From Macrocystis pyrifera (lineage: Eukaryota; Sar; Phaeophyceae; Laminariales; Laminariaceae), in contig JASSKH010000009.1 in assembly GCA_031763025.1 (NCBI GenBank), forward strand, positions 5,028,512-5,092,511: a DNA stretch of 64,000 nt, read 5' to 3'. The position numbers and the translations under genes are program-made. This document shows, one piece after another, positions 50,563 through 61,290 of this stretch; the first letter of the stretch is position 1; every line of letters begins with the position of its first letter. The notes below the pieces were generated by a model. That model was not told the DNA's origin, made no database searches, and saw only the letters and a program-made list of their open reading frames with translations.

Positions 50563-52485
50563 GGCATCTTAGCCTTTTGAGTACTGCACTGCTGTACATG
50601 TACCTAAGTTTGACCATAGTTCCAAGTGTTTCGTGCGCGCAATAGAAGGGCAGTTCCAAAGGCCACATGCCCAATGCCCAAACTAGAGTTCGCTAAATGT
50701 CAATGCCCAATGCCCAAACAAAAACGCTAACGGCGCGCGAGTTTGCGAACGCGAGCGTGTAGGTGTTGAGCGTACCACGTGTCCCTGTTGTGTTTGTTCG
50801 TATCCTAGTAGCGGATGATCCGCCTGATGAGAGAGAGAATGCTTGAAGACACACTAAATACATGGCAGCGAATGCCGAGAAAAATGTTGGGATCATACTG
50901 TTGCTCTCCAGGTGACTATTTTTGATCGCAACGATGGCACAATAACAGTGATGTTCGAATAAGGGGAAAGTCGACACAGAACCCCTGCCACGAGCAGGGT
51001 ATAGCTGGATACGCCCAAGCATCTGTTACGACCGACCAGGCTCCTTAACCCAATACCAGTGGGATACAGACCATCAGTGCTTTGCTACACATTTTCGTGA
51101 TAACACCTAGGCTTTGGGACTGTTACACATATTCGGTTAATATACAGATACTCGGCGTCAGGCGCACAGGAGGTACATGAGAATGCGTATACCATCTATC
51201 ATTACGTTTGAATACCCACATGTAGGAAGAAACGAGTGCATGTGCAAGTCGCCACACCACTCAAAGGTATACATTTGTGAGACGCGAAGCCGAGATGGAA
51301 GGTGACCAGCTTTGTGCAACCTAACAGGATACTATTATTGTCGCTCCAAGTAAAGTGGCCGGGTGTTGAAGAAACGCAAGTAAAGTGGCCGGGTGTTGAA
51401 GAAACGAATCGATAGGTGCGATTGGAACGCCAGTAGGCGGTGGGCAGTTTCCATTCTGGGCGGGGTGTTTGTCTCCACCTTGCTGCCACTACTTCCACAA
51501 AAACCGTTATACGAGGGGTAGGATTTGGAAGTGGTTCTGGACGAATGCCGTTTCAAGATGCATGATTGATTTTAGCAAAAACAAGTCGCACGAGTGGACA
51601 GTGTCCGTGCTGGGGGGGGTGGCGGAAACTCCAGTACCTTCAAACACTCGCTTAGCTCGGAATCAAATATTTACCTTGGTTGGTGCCAGTAAGTCGATGT
51701 GGCGTGAACGTCAGTACCTTGAAACGACCGAACACTCGAGTAATTACTTTGGCTCGGAGTAGAAAGATAACTTCTGATGAACTTGCTACAGCCCGTGATG
51801 AACCTGTGCATAAAACGACCTCCACATTCGCATGGAATACCTAGTGTCTCAAAGCTGAGAAGTTTGAGATAATCACCAAAAGAAAAGCCTACCGTATATA
51901 AAATATAAAACGCGTGGTACGCGCGACCGACGTACCATATACAGCTTGCAAAGGACTAACGTGGAAACGGGCAAAGATGAGTTTCGACGAAATCATCGAT
52001 CTCTTAAGCTGTTGCTTTTATTCTGTCAATATATCAAAACGTGGTATCCATACGAAGCGACTAGAGACATATGGTAAAACTTTAGAGTGGCAGATGGATT
52101 ATAACTTACCCAGAAACGTTTGTTGAAGGAAGGTACAGCAGTGAGAAATGTCTGGCGAAGGTAAGTGAATAGTGGCAGCATCGACATAGTCTACTGCGCA
52201 CGCTGAAACGTGACAAAGGTACGTGAAGGTTTGCCACATCGACACAAACAAGTCTACTTGAGTATATTGGAATACTCAATCGGTGAACCGTTGTAACAGG
52301 TTTGACAGTCAAGCGCGCAGATATATATGGAGAGGGGCAAAGTGGACAGCTACAGCAGCGTCTCGGTAGTGTGGCCACGTATAGCCATACGACAAAGGAC
52401 TGGCAGAATTCTCGTAAGTCTCAGTTAAAGGTGAGGTGGTGGGGTAGGACGATGGTAGCTTCCAGTGGAAAAAAGGGTCAAAAGG
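50563..52485. other. No supported gene; one 30-bp tandem pair
   Basis: A 30-bp unit (starting CAAGTAAAGTGGCCGGGTGT) is present twice in tandem at 51,347-51,406. Short near-repeats with CAGTACCTT occur near 51,630 and 51,712. No domain was recognised. Confidence 0.5.
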
Positions 52486-53109
52486 TTAAACGTGTAGGTC
52501 ATTGTCAAAGTGCAGACGTAGCCCTTCGAGAAGAACCCCCACCTCAGATGCAAGTGAGATAGTAAGAAAACATTTTTGTTCGCAGATGAGTACATGCTCC
52601 GAGCGCGTTAAACAGATATGGCGCTGGCAGTTGCAAGTGGTGAAGAATGTACGAGGGTCAGGTCCGCCGCTCTTCTCAACACCGTCCAAAGTAAACACCG
52701 CGGGAACAAGAGACGCTGCAACATCGCTCAAACGGCGATATACGGAGGAGGAAAGCTGTAGGGCATCTGGATTAAAGTCTAGACCGCCGTTCGTCTCACC
52801 ACCGTCCACGGGCACCAACTCGGAAAAAAAGGGCGCTGCAACATCGGGCCGGCGGCGATGGATATAAGAGGAATGCTGAAGAACGTCTGGACGAAAGTCA
52901 GGACCGCTCGTATTCGTACCACCGTCTGAGGGCAGTACTAAGGAAAGGAGAGGAGCTGCAACATCGAGCCGACGGCGAGGTGCGGTGGTGGAAGGCGCAG
53001 GTGCTGCAGCGGTCATGATCGTAATACCCGCTGAGCACCGTCGCTCGTATGCGCCGTCCTGGGGGGGTGTCCGAGGAGGAAAGCGCACAAGCTGTCGCCG
53101 GGCTAGCAC
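52486..53109 (-). CDS. Candidate protein with ~40-residue tandem repeats
   Basis: This 207-residue minus-strand frame, without an assured ATG at the left edge, contains three successive units of 40 residues (120 bp; GCTGCAACATCG at 52,715, 52,835 and 52,955). Shared pattern: RR-x2-DVAA-x10-DG-x5-G-x-D-x8-SS. The first two units are closest (RRRLDVAAPLL / RRRPDVAAPFF, PSDGG / PVDGG, PDVLQ / PDALQ). Length is preserved exactly and no stop occurs. After the third unit the text changes (FFTTCNCQRHICLT...). No known family is recognised; it may be a fragment of a repeat protein or a non-coding minisatellite that stays open by chance. Confidence 0.3.
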   Translation of the reverse strand: MLARRQLVRFPPRTPPQDGAYERRCSAGITIMTAAAPAPSTTAPRRRLDVAAPLLSLVLPSDGGTNTSGPDFRPDVLQHSSYIHRRRPDVAAPFFSELVPVDGGETNGGLDFNPDALQLSSSVYRRLSDVAASLVPAVFTLDGVEKSGGPDPRTFFTTCNCQRHICLTRSEHVLICEQKCFLTISLASEVGVLLEGLRLHFDNDLHV

Positions 53110-53154
53110 CGGGGCGCCGGCTTTGTGCCGACGATGGTTATGTGTCGGGCAGGG

Positions 53155-53722
53155 GGGGTGTTACAGGGAGTGGCGCCTGGGGGGGAGGTTCACAGCGCTG
53201 CGACTGTCTTGACCAGCGCTATGGGGAGGATAGTACGGCGCGAGACAACTGTCTTGCTCAGGGTCACGCGTCGGGTGTATTAGATAGGCAGAGGGCAAGG
53301 CTCGGTTAGCATCCTCTGGGCGGATCATATAGAGGCAGGGAGAATCCCCTGTGTGGGAACGTTCGGTCTCGGGTACAGAGCCAGTAAAGAGGTTTCGGGA
53401 CCACCCGGTGTTTACTAAACACCAAGTGAAGAAAGAAAGTCAAAGCCAAGTGATCTGTGATACCTGTCCTATCGACCCCCAGCCCCTTGAGCCCTGCCGT
53501 GCCCGTCGCGCCCGTCGTCGTGTCTGTGGTGCTTCGTTGATGGCTCATGCTGGCTGCTTGCGTCTACCACATTGCATAGATCCATGGTTTGCATGACCCG
53601 ATCATTACTGCTTGAAGGCACTTCCTCGAACTCTCAAACAACAGTTGAGCCGGCCTCCGAGATCTAACCAGCGCAAATCCTTTTTTAGGGTCTGAGAGCT
53701 GTATCCTGCTGTAACCCTGCCT
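53155..53722. repeat. Dispersed repeat R4, copy 2
   Basis: This is colinear with 44,545-45,112, with small indels (for example one TCGGTTAGCAT site shortened). Confidence 0.8.
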
Positions 53723-54289
53723 GCTGCCGCTGGCATACTATGCTGTGAGCACAGTTGGAGCAGTGGCATTCTTGAATCACACACAGCAACACGCAGATGA
53801 AGCAACAGGGAGAGAGGTGAAGATGATACAGGTACGCCGTCAGTCTGGGCATGTACGTATGGATAGAGTTCTGGCACCTGGTAAAGCAAACTGTGGAATT
53901 CGGTCGGCAGGCTCCGATGAACACAACTAGCCATACACAGCAATACTGCGCGTGTGGTCGTGTCGCACGCGCACTGCGTGTGAGCGGCGGCGTCTTAACG
54001 ATGGGATTTGTGCATGCTGTCTGATATGTACCTGTTATGTACCTGTTATATGTCCGGACTGTGTGCTCACAATTCATGAGAGGGAAGAAAACAGACAAAA
54101 TATCTGTACGTACGTACGAAGTAAGGTCTCTCTAGATAAACTGTCTTATCCACTCCCGCTGGAAAAAAAGGGTTTGAGCGCCCGCCACGCACTCCAGAGT
54201 GCACGGATCGCGCCCGGACGTCGACCAATCAATGTGTCCGGCCGGGGTTCCCGTGTCCGAGCACTTGGCGGTTTGCTGAAACGTGTTTG
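53723..54289. other. No supported gene
   Basis: No recognised domain or repeat was seen. Borders the LINE fragment that follows. Confidence 0.4.
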
Positions 54290-56062
54290 TACGAATAGAG
54301 AAGTTATCAAAACAACGAAAAAATGGCATAGGCAAACATATGGCAGGCACGACCTAAATATTCTATGAAAGAGAGACTACGAAAGGAACAACGAAAAACA
54401 ACAAAAAAAAATCGACAGCGTAAAGAAAAAAAGGGGGAAAAACATTGCTGTGCCTGCCCGCACTCAATGTGGCAGGCACTTAAAAAAAGGGTGTTAAAAA
54501 AACAAAAAAAAACACCTCTCTACTCGTAAACAGAGTGAGACAAGGAACCAAGGAAAAATAACAGGCAAACCAAAGCACAAATCTACCTCCAGGTAGCCGC
54601 AGCAGTTTGTGGTATGAGTAGCATACCTAGGATTTCCTTGGTAGTCCTCTTGGAACCTCGCTACCTCTTCTGCAGTCTCCGTCCTGCGTTAGTCAACCAT
54701 GGTCCGACTCTCGGCGTCTACCCAAACCAAACCACTCCTTGCTGAAGGCTTATCATTAGAAGAAAGTAGTAAGAGAAAGAAAAAAGATAAAAATCACGGA
54801 GGATAGAGCGTGAAAAAACTAGGAGACAACGTATGACCACGTTCGAACCAGGCACACCAGTTGGCGGCATGAGGAACATAGGCATGTTCTATTTTATAGT
54901 CGGCCTGTGCCGTGCTACCCTGTCTACCATCTCCTTCCTACTTTCGTCCACCGCGGCTTTCCGTTTGCTCCTCCTGTCCCCCCCTCTTCCCGCATTCCCT
55001 TGGTCGTCTTTCCTTCCTCTCGTCTTGTTACTCCTCCTCCCATTCTCTTGGACACCACGCGTGGCGGATGCGCGGCGCTGCCTACTCAACTGTGCCGCAT
55101 CCTCGTTCCATGTGATTATGAAGGGTTCGGTGGCTTCGAGGACTCACTTTCCTGCTTTTTTGTTGCAGTGGACCACATTGTGATCTCAACTCCAAACACG
55201 AATCAGGAATGTTCGGTTGACCCTTAGATAGCAGCCCGGAACTCCGTACGGTCTTCGACTATGCCTCTATGCCAAGTCCCAAAACTGTCTGCCAGGTCTC
55301 GGGTTCTCCCCACTAGCCATCGTCCCGAACATTACCCGACAGGGTTATCGCTCCTTGCTTTGCCGTGCCACCCCTCCCCGCAAAGAAGAGCCGCCGTTTA
55401 CTGATGGTCATTTCGATGCTCACGCATCGTATCATGTTGAGGGCCTTGACGTACGAGAGGGTGGCGTGGTCAGTACAAAGTCGGCGCCGGAAGCCAGTGA
55501 CTCGTAAATGACTTAGTGTTGAGCCGTTCGAAGCTTGTCAGAGTGTTCCGCTCTGAGGGTCCACGTCACACACCCCTACAGCAGGGTCTCAATCACCTCG
55601 GCCTTCAACATTCGGATTTTCAAGCTAAGGGGGGCGGTCGTCTTATCATTCAACTCAGGGATGAACCATCTGAGGCATGCCCGCATGAGACGGGTCCGTC
55701 TGTCGATTTCGAGCGAAAGGTCAGAGTTTTCGTGGATAGTGCCGCCTATATACCATAACTGTTCCGTATGTTCATACCTCTGGCCTGCTGCTTCAAGCGG
55801 TGGCGCGAGGGGTTGCCTAGTCTGGTGTTTGTACAAGCATGGTCTCTGTATTCTTTTCCGATACCGTGAGGCCTGCTGCTTCGAAGACAGTCACGATCAC
55901 TGTCAATATTTTCGCGAGCCCTTCAGCCGACTTCGAGACCTTCCTGCGTCATTGGCGTACACCACGCCCCACGCAACCTTCACACAAACGCCAACGGCTC
56001 CTGCTCAAGTGTTCTGAATACTCCAGTATCACCGTGTTGAGCCAAATCCCTTACGATGGCTT
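54290..56062 (-). mobile_element. LINE subfamily B, degraded copy
   Basis: On the minus strand, from 56,062 down, there are degraded motif-C-to-thumb text (55,836-55,576; YIGGTIHENSDLSLEIDRR), the C-terminal domain, the basic tail (55,089-54,889; ESRKEMVDRVARH) and the 3'-UTR to about 54,290 (CAGCAGTTTGTGG and a GGCAGGCAC hairpin region). Several frames are broken. The 5' end is cut at 56,062, where a LINE tail of opposite orientation begins. Confidence 0.75.
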
Positions 56063-56330
56063 CGTCTCTGCTGAAGCGTTTTTGTTTTTTTTCTCTTTGT
56101 TTCGTTTTTGCTTCTCTAGGTCATGGAATGGGTATGCCGTGCCTGTCGTACGCAGTATGATGACATGGCATTGCATTGCATACGTGGCAACGTAGAATCT
56201 CTGTGGGGTAGCTTTGTGACCACAGAACTTGGATCTCTCTAGGTTTGAAGAATCGGCATGAACACTAGTTGTGCTGGATGTCGACGCGTAGAAAGAACGG
56301 TTTAATGTGAAGAAAACAACAACAACAACA
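56063..56330 (+). mobile_element. LINE subfamily B 3' tail
   Basis: CTCTAGGTCATGGAATG...TTTGTGACCACAGAACTTG...CGGTTTAATGTGAAGAA is followed by (AAC)n at 56,313-56,335. Only the last 270 bp of the family remains. Confidence 0.8.
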
Positions 56331-56335
56331 AACAA

Positions 56336-57392
56336 CACCTATTCGTTCAAAAAATGAACTGCTGTAAATATTAACACGACTCCTCTGTGGCAGATTATAT
56401 CCATGGTGCCGGCACGTTTTGTATGTACGTCCTGGTTTCAAGTATAAAATGTATTGCTATGGCCCTAGATGAAAATGCATTTGAACGCTGTTCTCAGTTT
56501 GATTGTCTATTTTCCGTGAAGTCACAGCTATAGTTGGTGAGAGTGACAAGAGAGATCAGTGGGACTGGCTCAGACGGCACTCCAGCAGGTAGGGTTTTGC
56601 TGAGACTGAGAGTCTGAGTGTTGGCTATCCACTAGGTAGTCATGCTGCTTCTGCCTGAACTGCGTCTACGTCATACTGACAATGGTGTATCGTATCACAG
56701 CAGTGTAGTAATACCCCAACCCATGGTACCGCGTGGTTATTAGCCTCTCTTTTTATCACGAGGTTGTCTGTATTGTATGAACGATTGGTCATGCTTTAGC
56801 AGTAAGTAGTACTTAGAGGTGATACGGCAGTTAGCGGTCGTGTAGTAGAGTACCAGGTAGTATTTTGAAGAGTGCATGCTACATCGACTTGTACTCCATC
56901 TGCGTAGTAGTGGTAGTCGCGTATAGTAACAGCATAGTAATCAATCCACAGTACCGCGTGCATGTAGTGGTGTAGTATTCACCACATAAAGAATAGTACT
57001 CAGTTCCTGCGGACTACAATTGCTTACTCTTTCCTTCGAGCAATAGGCTAACGCATGGCTCACGTTTGCGCTAAGAACAGATATACGTATGATACCTGTG
57101 TCTCCATTTTGGCCTTGCGACGCCCCCGGGAGTTCACGTTACCTACATGCCGAAGGCGAACCTTTGTATGTGTACTGAAAGCCACATAAAAATTCTTCGT
57201 GGTTCGTAAAGGACAATCGACATGTTGGCAAAAATCTGATACCTGTTGGTACTAATAGTGATGCACGAGACACCTTACAGCCCACTTCGTGCTTCGTATT
57301 TTTATTAGTGAAAGCTCGACGCACTTCCCTACTCTGAAAATCATCATATTATTGGGTTAGAAGTTAGTTCACGTGAGTGATCACAAAACTAT
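56336..57392. other. No supported gene
   Basis: Unassigned, with short imperfect repeats of GTAGTAGTG type near 56,690-56,990. No domain. Confidence 0.4.
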
Positions 57393-57394
57393 TA

Positions 57395-57499
57395 TTACGG
57401 CGGTCCATAGTTGATAGGACCTATGGTACACATAAAAACCTACACATTTACCTATTTTTACTAACAATATTTGGTCCTATTTACTATGGTCCCCCGCAA
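57395..57499 (+). mobile_element. 105-bp TA-flanked MITE, copy 3
   Basis: TTACGGCGGTCCATAG...GGTCCCCCGCAA, TA at 57,393-57,394 and 57,500-57,501. Exactly 105 bp like copies 1 and 2. Confidence 0.87.
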
Positions 57500-57501
57500 T
57501 A

Positions 57502-57825
57502 ATACCATACAGAGATAGCTGATACTATTAATACATTGTTAGTGTAACAACGCAACGCCATGTCATCATATTGGATACAACAGGCACGACAATGCCACAC
57601 ACATTCTACAAATTAGAGATAGCAAACGAAAAACAAAAACCCATGTCATGTGTATGTGGTGTGGTATGGCCATTGCAATATTCAAGAGACCCTCCGACTG
57701 GCGTAAAATGGGAGTGACCGTGGCTTGCATCCATACACAAGTTGACGCACAGCAGGAAAGCAGGATGCCGTTGACAATGCCGACGAGCACGACACTGCGA
57801 CACCTCCGCGATTACGAACGACGAG
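57502..57825. other. No supported feature
   Basis: Spacer between the MITE and a LINE copy. No domain recognised. Confidence 0.4.
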
Positions 57826-58925
57826 CACAGCAGCCGAACGGTTCATGGTGAGGTGGCACGAGGCTGAGGCTGAGCTGAGCAGGCAGCGCCGCGCATCCGC
57901 CGTGGGTGGTGTCCAAGGGAATGGGGGGAGGAGGGGCAACAAGAGGAGTAGCAGAAAACCCGACCAAGGGAATGCGGAGAGGGGGGGGAAGAGGAGTGGC
58001 AGGGAAACTGCAGTGGACGAAAGTAGGAAGGAGATGGCAGATAGGGTAGCAAGGTACCGGGCAGACTAAGAAGTAGAACATGCCTATACTACTCGTACCA
58101 CCAACTGGTGCAGCTGGTTCGAACGTGGTCTTCCTTTGTCTTCCTGTTGTTTTTGTTTATTTTTATTTCATTTTATTGTCTTCTTTGCGGTGACCCTATG
58201 TGATTTTCAATTCTCTTCCTTCCTCCGATTGATAATCCTTACTGAAGGAGTCGTGTGGCGTGGGTGGATGACGAGCCTGCTCTGCTTGTTTCGTACTGTC
58301 TGACGCCGAGGGGCCGGGCATAGTTGACGACCGCTGGACGATGGTGGCAGACAGGGTAGCAAGGTACCAGGCGGGCCAGCAGGGAGACCCTGGCTGTGCT
58401 ACTCGTACCATAAACTGCTGCCGCTACCTGGAGCATGCCTTGTGCTTTGTTTGGTTTGACTGTTATTTTTACCTGGTTCTTAGTCTTACTCTGTTGACGA
58501 CTAGTGGTGTTTTCTTCTTTATCTTTTTTTTTTCAGCTCGTTCTTTTCAAGTGTCTGCCACGTCCCCTACGTGGGGGTACGATGGTTTGCTGCTATACTG
58601 AAGTATATACATATACCAGGTATATTTTAGTTTCTTTTCTTGTTTCTTTTCTCTTTCGAATTGTCTTTGTTTTTGTTTTTGTTTTTTCTCTTTGTTTCGT
58701 TTTTGTTTCTCTAGGTCATGGAATGTGTAGGTCGTGCCTGTCGTACGCAGTATGATGACATGGCATTGCATTAGATACGTGGCAACGTAGTATCTCTGTG
58801 GGGTAGCTTTGTGACCACAGAACTTGTATCTCTCTAGGTTTGAAGAATCGGCATGACCACTGGTTGTGCTGGATGTCGACGCGTAGAAAGAACGGTTTAA
58901 AGTGAATAAAACAAAACCAACAACA
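57826..58925 (+). mobile_element. LINE subfamily B, 3' part
   Basis: It begins in the coding C-terminus (57,845-58,069: EAELSRQRRASAVGG to RKEMADRVARYRAD), then 3'-UTR, with a partly duplicated GGTAGCAAGGTACC segment (58,044 and 58,355), and ends with the family tail GTCGACGCGTAGAAAGAACG near 58,898. Its 3' end abuts the 3' end of the next copy. Confidence 0.8.
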
Positions 58926-60951
58926 GGAACTACAAAAAACACATTAATCATAGTCATAAAAAAAAAAAAAATAGAAGAAACAAAACTGTCTTGCCCCTCC
59001 GCAGGGGGTGTGGCAGACACTTGAAAAAAACGAGAGGTAAAAAAAGGAAAAAAAAACACACTACTAATACTTGTAAGTAGAGTTAGACGAAGAACCAAGG
59101 GAAAATCACAGACAAATCAAAGCACAAAGCACCCTCCAGGTAGCGGCAGCAGTTTGTGGTACGAGTAGCATAGATAGCCAGGTTCTCTCTTTTAGTCCGC
59201 CTGGCACATTGCTACCCTGTATGTCGTCTCCGTCCTGCTCTCGTTAACTATGGCCCGCCTCTCGGTGGAAGGTACCACGAAACAAGCGAAGCAGACTCGT
59301 GTTCCACCCACGCCACACGACTCCTTGAAAAGGGCATATCAATAAAAGTGAGGAAGTGAAAGAAATAAAAAAAAAGTATCACAGATGAAAAAATATGTTG
59401 GATGGACAAAGGAATACAAAGTTCGAACCAGCTGTACCAGTTGGCGGCACGAGTAGTACAGGTATATTCTACTTCCTAGTCGGCCTGGTGCCTTGCGACC
59501 CCGTTTGCCATCTCCCTCCTACTTTCGTCCACCGAAATTTCCTTTCAATTCCTCCTGTCCCCTCTCATCCCTGCATTACCTAGCTCAGGCCCCCATTCCC
59601 TTGTACACCACCCACGGCGGATGCGCGGCGCTGCCCACTCAGCTGTGCCTCATCCCCGTGCCACCTCAACATGAACCGTTCGGCTGCTTCGAAGATCCCC
59701 CGGCACCACTCCCCGCCTTTTTAGCTGCAGCAGTGAATCACAGTGCGATCTCAATTCCAAACATCAAGGGGGCAGGTTCCGTTGACCCTTCGGTGGCGGC
59801 TCGGAAATACGTAAGGTCTTCGACTATACATCTATGCCAAGTCTCTAACTGTCCGCCAGGTCTCGGGTTCTCTCCATCAGCCCTAGTCCCGAACATTACC
59901 CGATTGCTTAAGCGCTCCTTGCTTTGCCGTGCCGCGCCCCCCACAAAGAAGAGCCGCCACGTACGAACGGTCGTTTCGATGCTCTCGCACCGTGTTATAT
60001 TGAGGGCCTTCGCGTACGAGAGGGTGGTATGGTTCGTACGAAGTCGGTGCTGGAGGCCAAAATGAATCGCAACAGGACTTGGTGGTGAGCCGTGCGAAAA
60101 TTGGCAGAGTGTTCCAATCTGAGGGTCTACGTCACACACCCGTACAGCAGGGTCTCAATCACCTCGGCCTTTAGCATTCGGACTAGCAGGTTAAGGAGGG
60201 CGGTCGTCCGTACGGCTCCTGTATGAGCCGTTTGAGGCATGCTTGCATGAGGCGGGTCCGTTGGCCGATTTCGAGCGAGAGGTCAGCGTTTTTGTGGATA
60301 ATGCCGCCTAGGTTGAAGAACTGGGACGACTACTTATACCTCTGGTCTGCTGCTTCGATGTCGAGCGGTGGTGGGAGGGTTGTCTAGTCTGGTGTTTGTA
60401 GAAGCATTGTCCCTACCTTATTTCCAACACCGTGAGGCCTGCTGCTTCGAAGACAGTAGTAACAGTGACTGTTATCATTTTCGCGAGCCCTTCAACCTAC
60501 TTCGAGACAATTCCTGGGTCATGGACGTACAACATGCCCCATACAGCCCTTCGCACGGCACGGACGCCACCGGCTCCTGTTCTTCGGTTGGACCAAATCC
60601 CTTACGATGGCTTCGTCTAGGCTGAAGCGTATTGGTACGACGTGTATCACAGCGGCGAAGAACACGTTGAACAGTAGTAACGGCGATATCACACAGCCGA
60701 GCCGCAGCCCCTGCATAACATCAAACCATTCCGAGTGCTCGCCGTCATCCGTACGCACGCGAGCCCGCATGGCATCGTGGAAAATAGGGATAGTTCTCAG
60801 CATCTTGGTAGGTACGCCAAGGCGTGCGAGTACCTCCCACAGCAGCCCTCGGTCGATAGAGTCGCACGCTTTCTGCATGTCGATGAAGCACATGTATAGA
60901 GGGATTTTCCTCTGTCGTCCGAACTCTTGCAACCGGCGCACGATATTCCAT
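58926..60951 (-). mobile_element. LINE subfamily B, larger copy
   Basis: The 3'-UTR (58,940-59,400) is the reverse complement of 58,380-58,560 and beyond. Above it lie the C-terminal domain (60,139-59,738; TRCESIETTVRTWRLFF) and RT (next entry). It is truncated at 60,951, where a SINE body follows. Confidence 0.8.
60519..60941 (-). pseudogene. LINE RT fragment (motifs A and B)
   Basis: IPLYMCFIDMQKACDSIDRG is motif A and GLRLGCVISPLLLFNVFF is motif B. The frame is lost before motif C. It is homologous to the RT at 18,458-19,366, confirming one family. The copy cannot be functional. Confidence 0.8.
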
Positions 60952-61290
60952 AAAAAAATGATAAGCGAAAAGCGCGAGAGCGTTAGTTAGCTACATTCGA
61001 TGAACATCGACGAGCAGTGGGAATGCTAAACCCTATGCGTGGCAAAACAAATAAGTACATACCGAGGGTGAGAAGGGGCGACACCTGTGAACACGGCTTG
61101 TCCAGAAGCTCGCTGAGGGGAAACCCTTCCACTACGGAGGACCACAGCAAATACGACTAAATATTGTTAGTAAAAATCGATAAATATATAGGTTTTATGT
61201 ATACCATAGATCCTATTAACTACGGACCCCCGCAAGACGAGTTAGGGTGGAACGTAAAAGTTATAGAAACAAAAATAAAGAAAACTACTT
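60952..61290 (+). mobile_element. tRNA-derived SINE, copy c (headless, contains a MITE)
   Basis: It starts within the body (AAGCGAAAAGCGCGAGAGCG), follows copy a to AACCC(T/C)TCC, is interrupted at 61,132-61,235 by a MITE, and resumes with CGAGTTAGGGTGGAACGTAAAAG, matching copy a's CGAGTGGGCTGGGAAGTAAAAG, then an A-rich tail. The tRNA-like head is absent. Confidence 0.75.
61132..61235 (-). mobile_element. MITE, copy 4 (diverged, 104 bp)
   Basis: On the minus strand it begins TTGCGGGGGTCCGTAG and contains the family interior CATAAAACCTATATATTT. The other end is diverged (CTACGGAGGACCAC). TA flanks are no longer exact. It lies inside SINE copy c. Confidence 0.75.

Noticed and set aside
56063..56330. 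5' inversion (twin priming) linking this LINE tail with the minus-strand copy to its left
   Set aside because: The minus-strand copy has its own 3'-UTR down to about 54,290, so two separate insertions explain it better.
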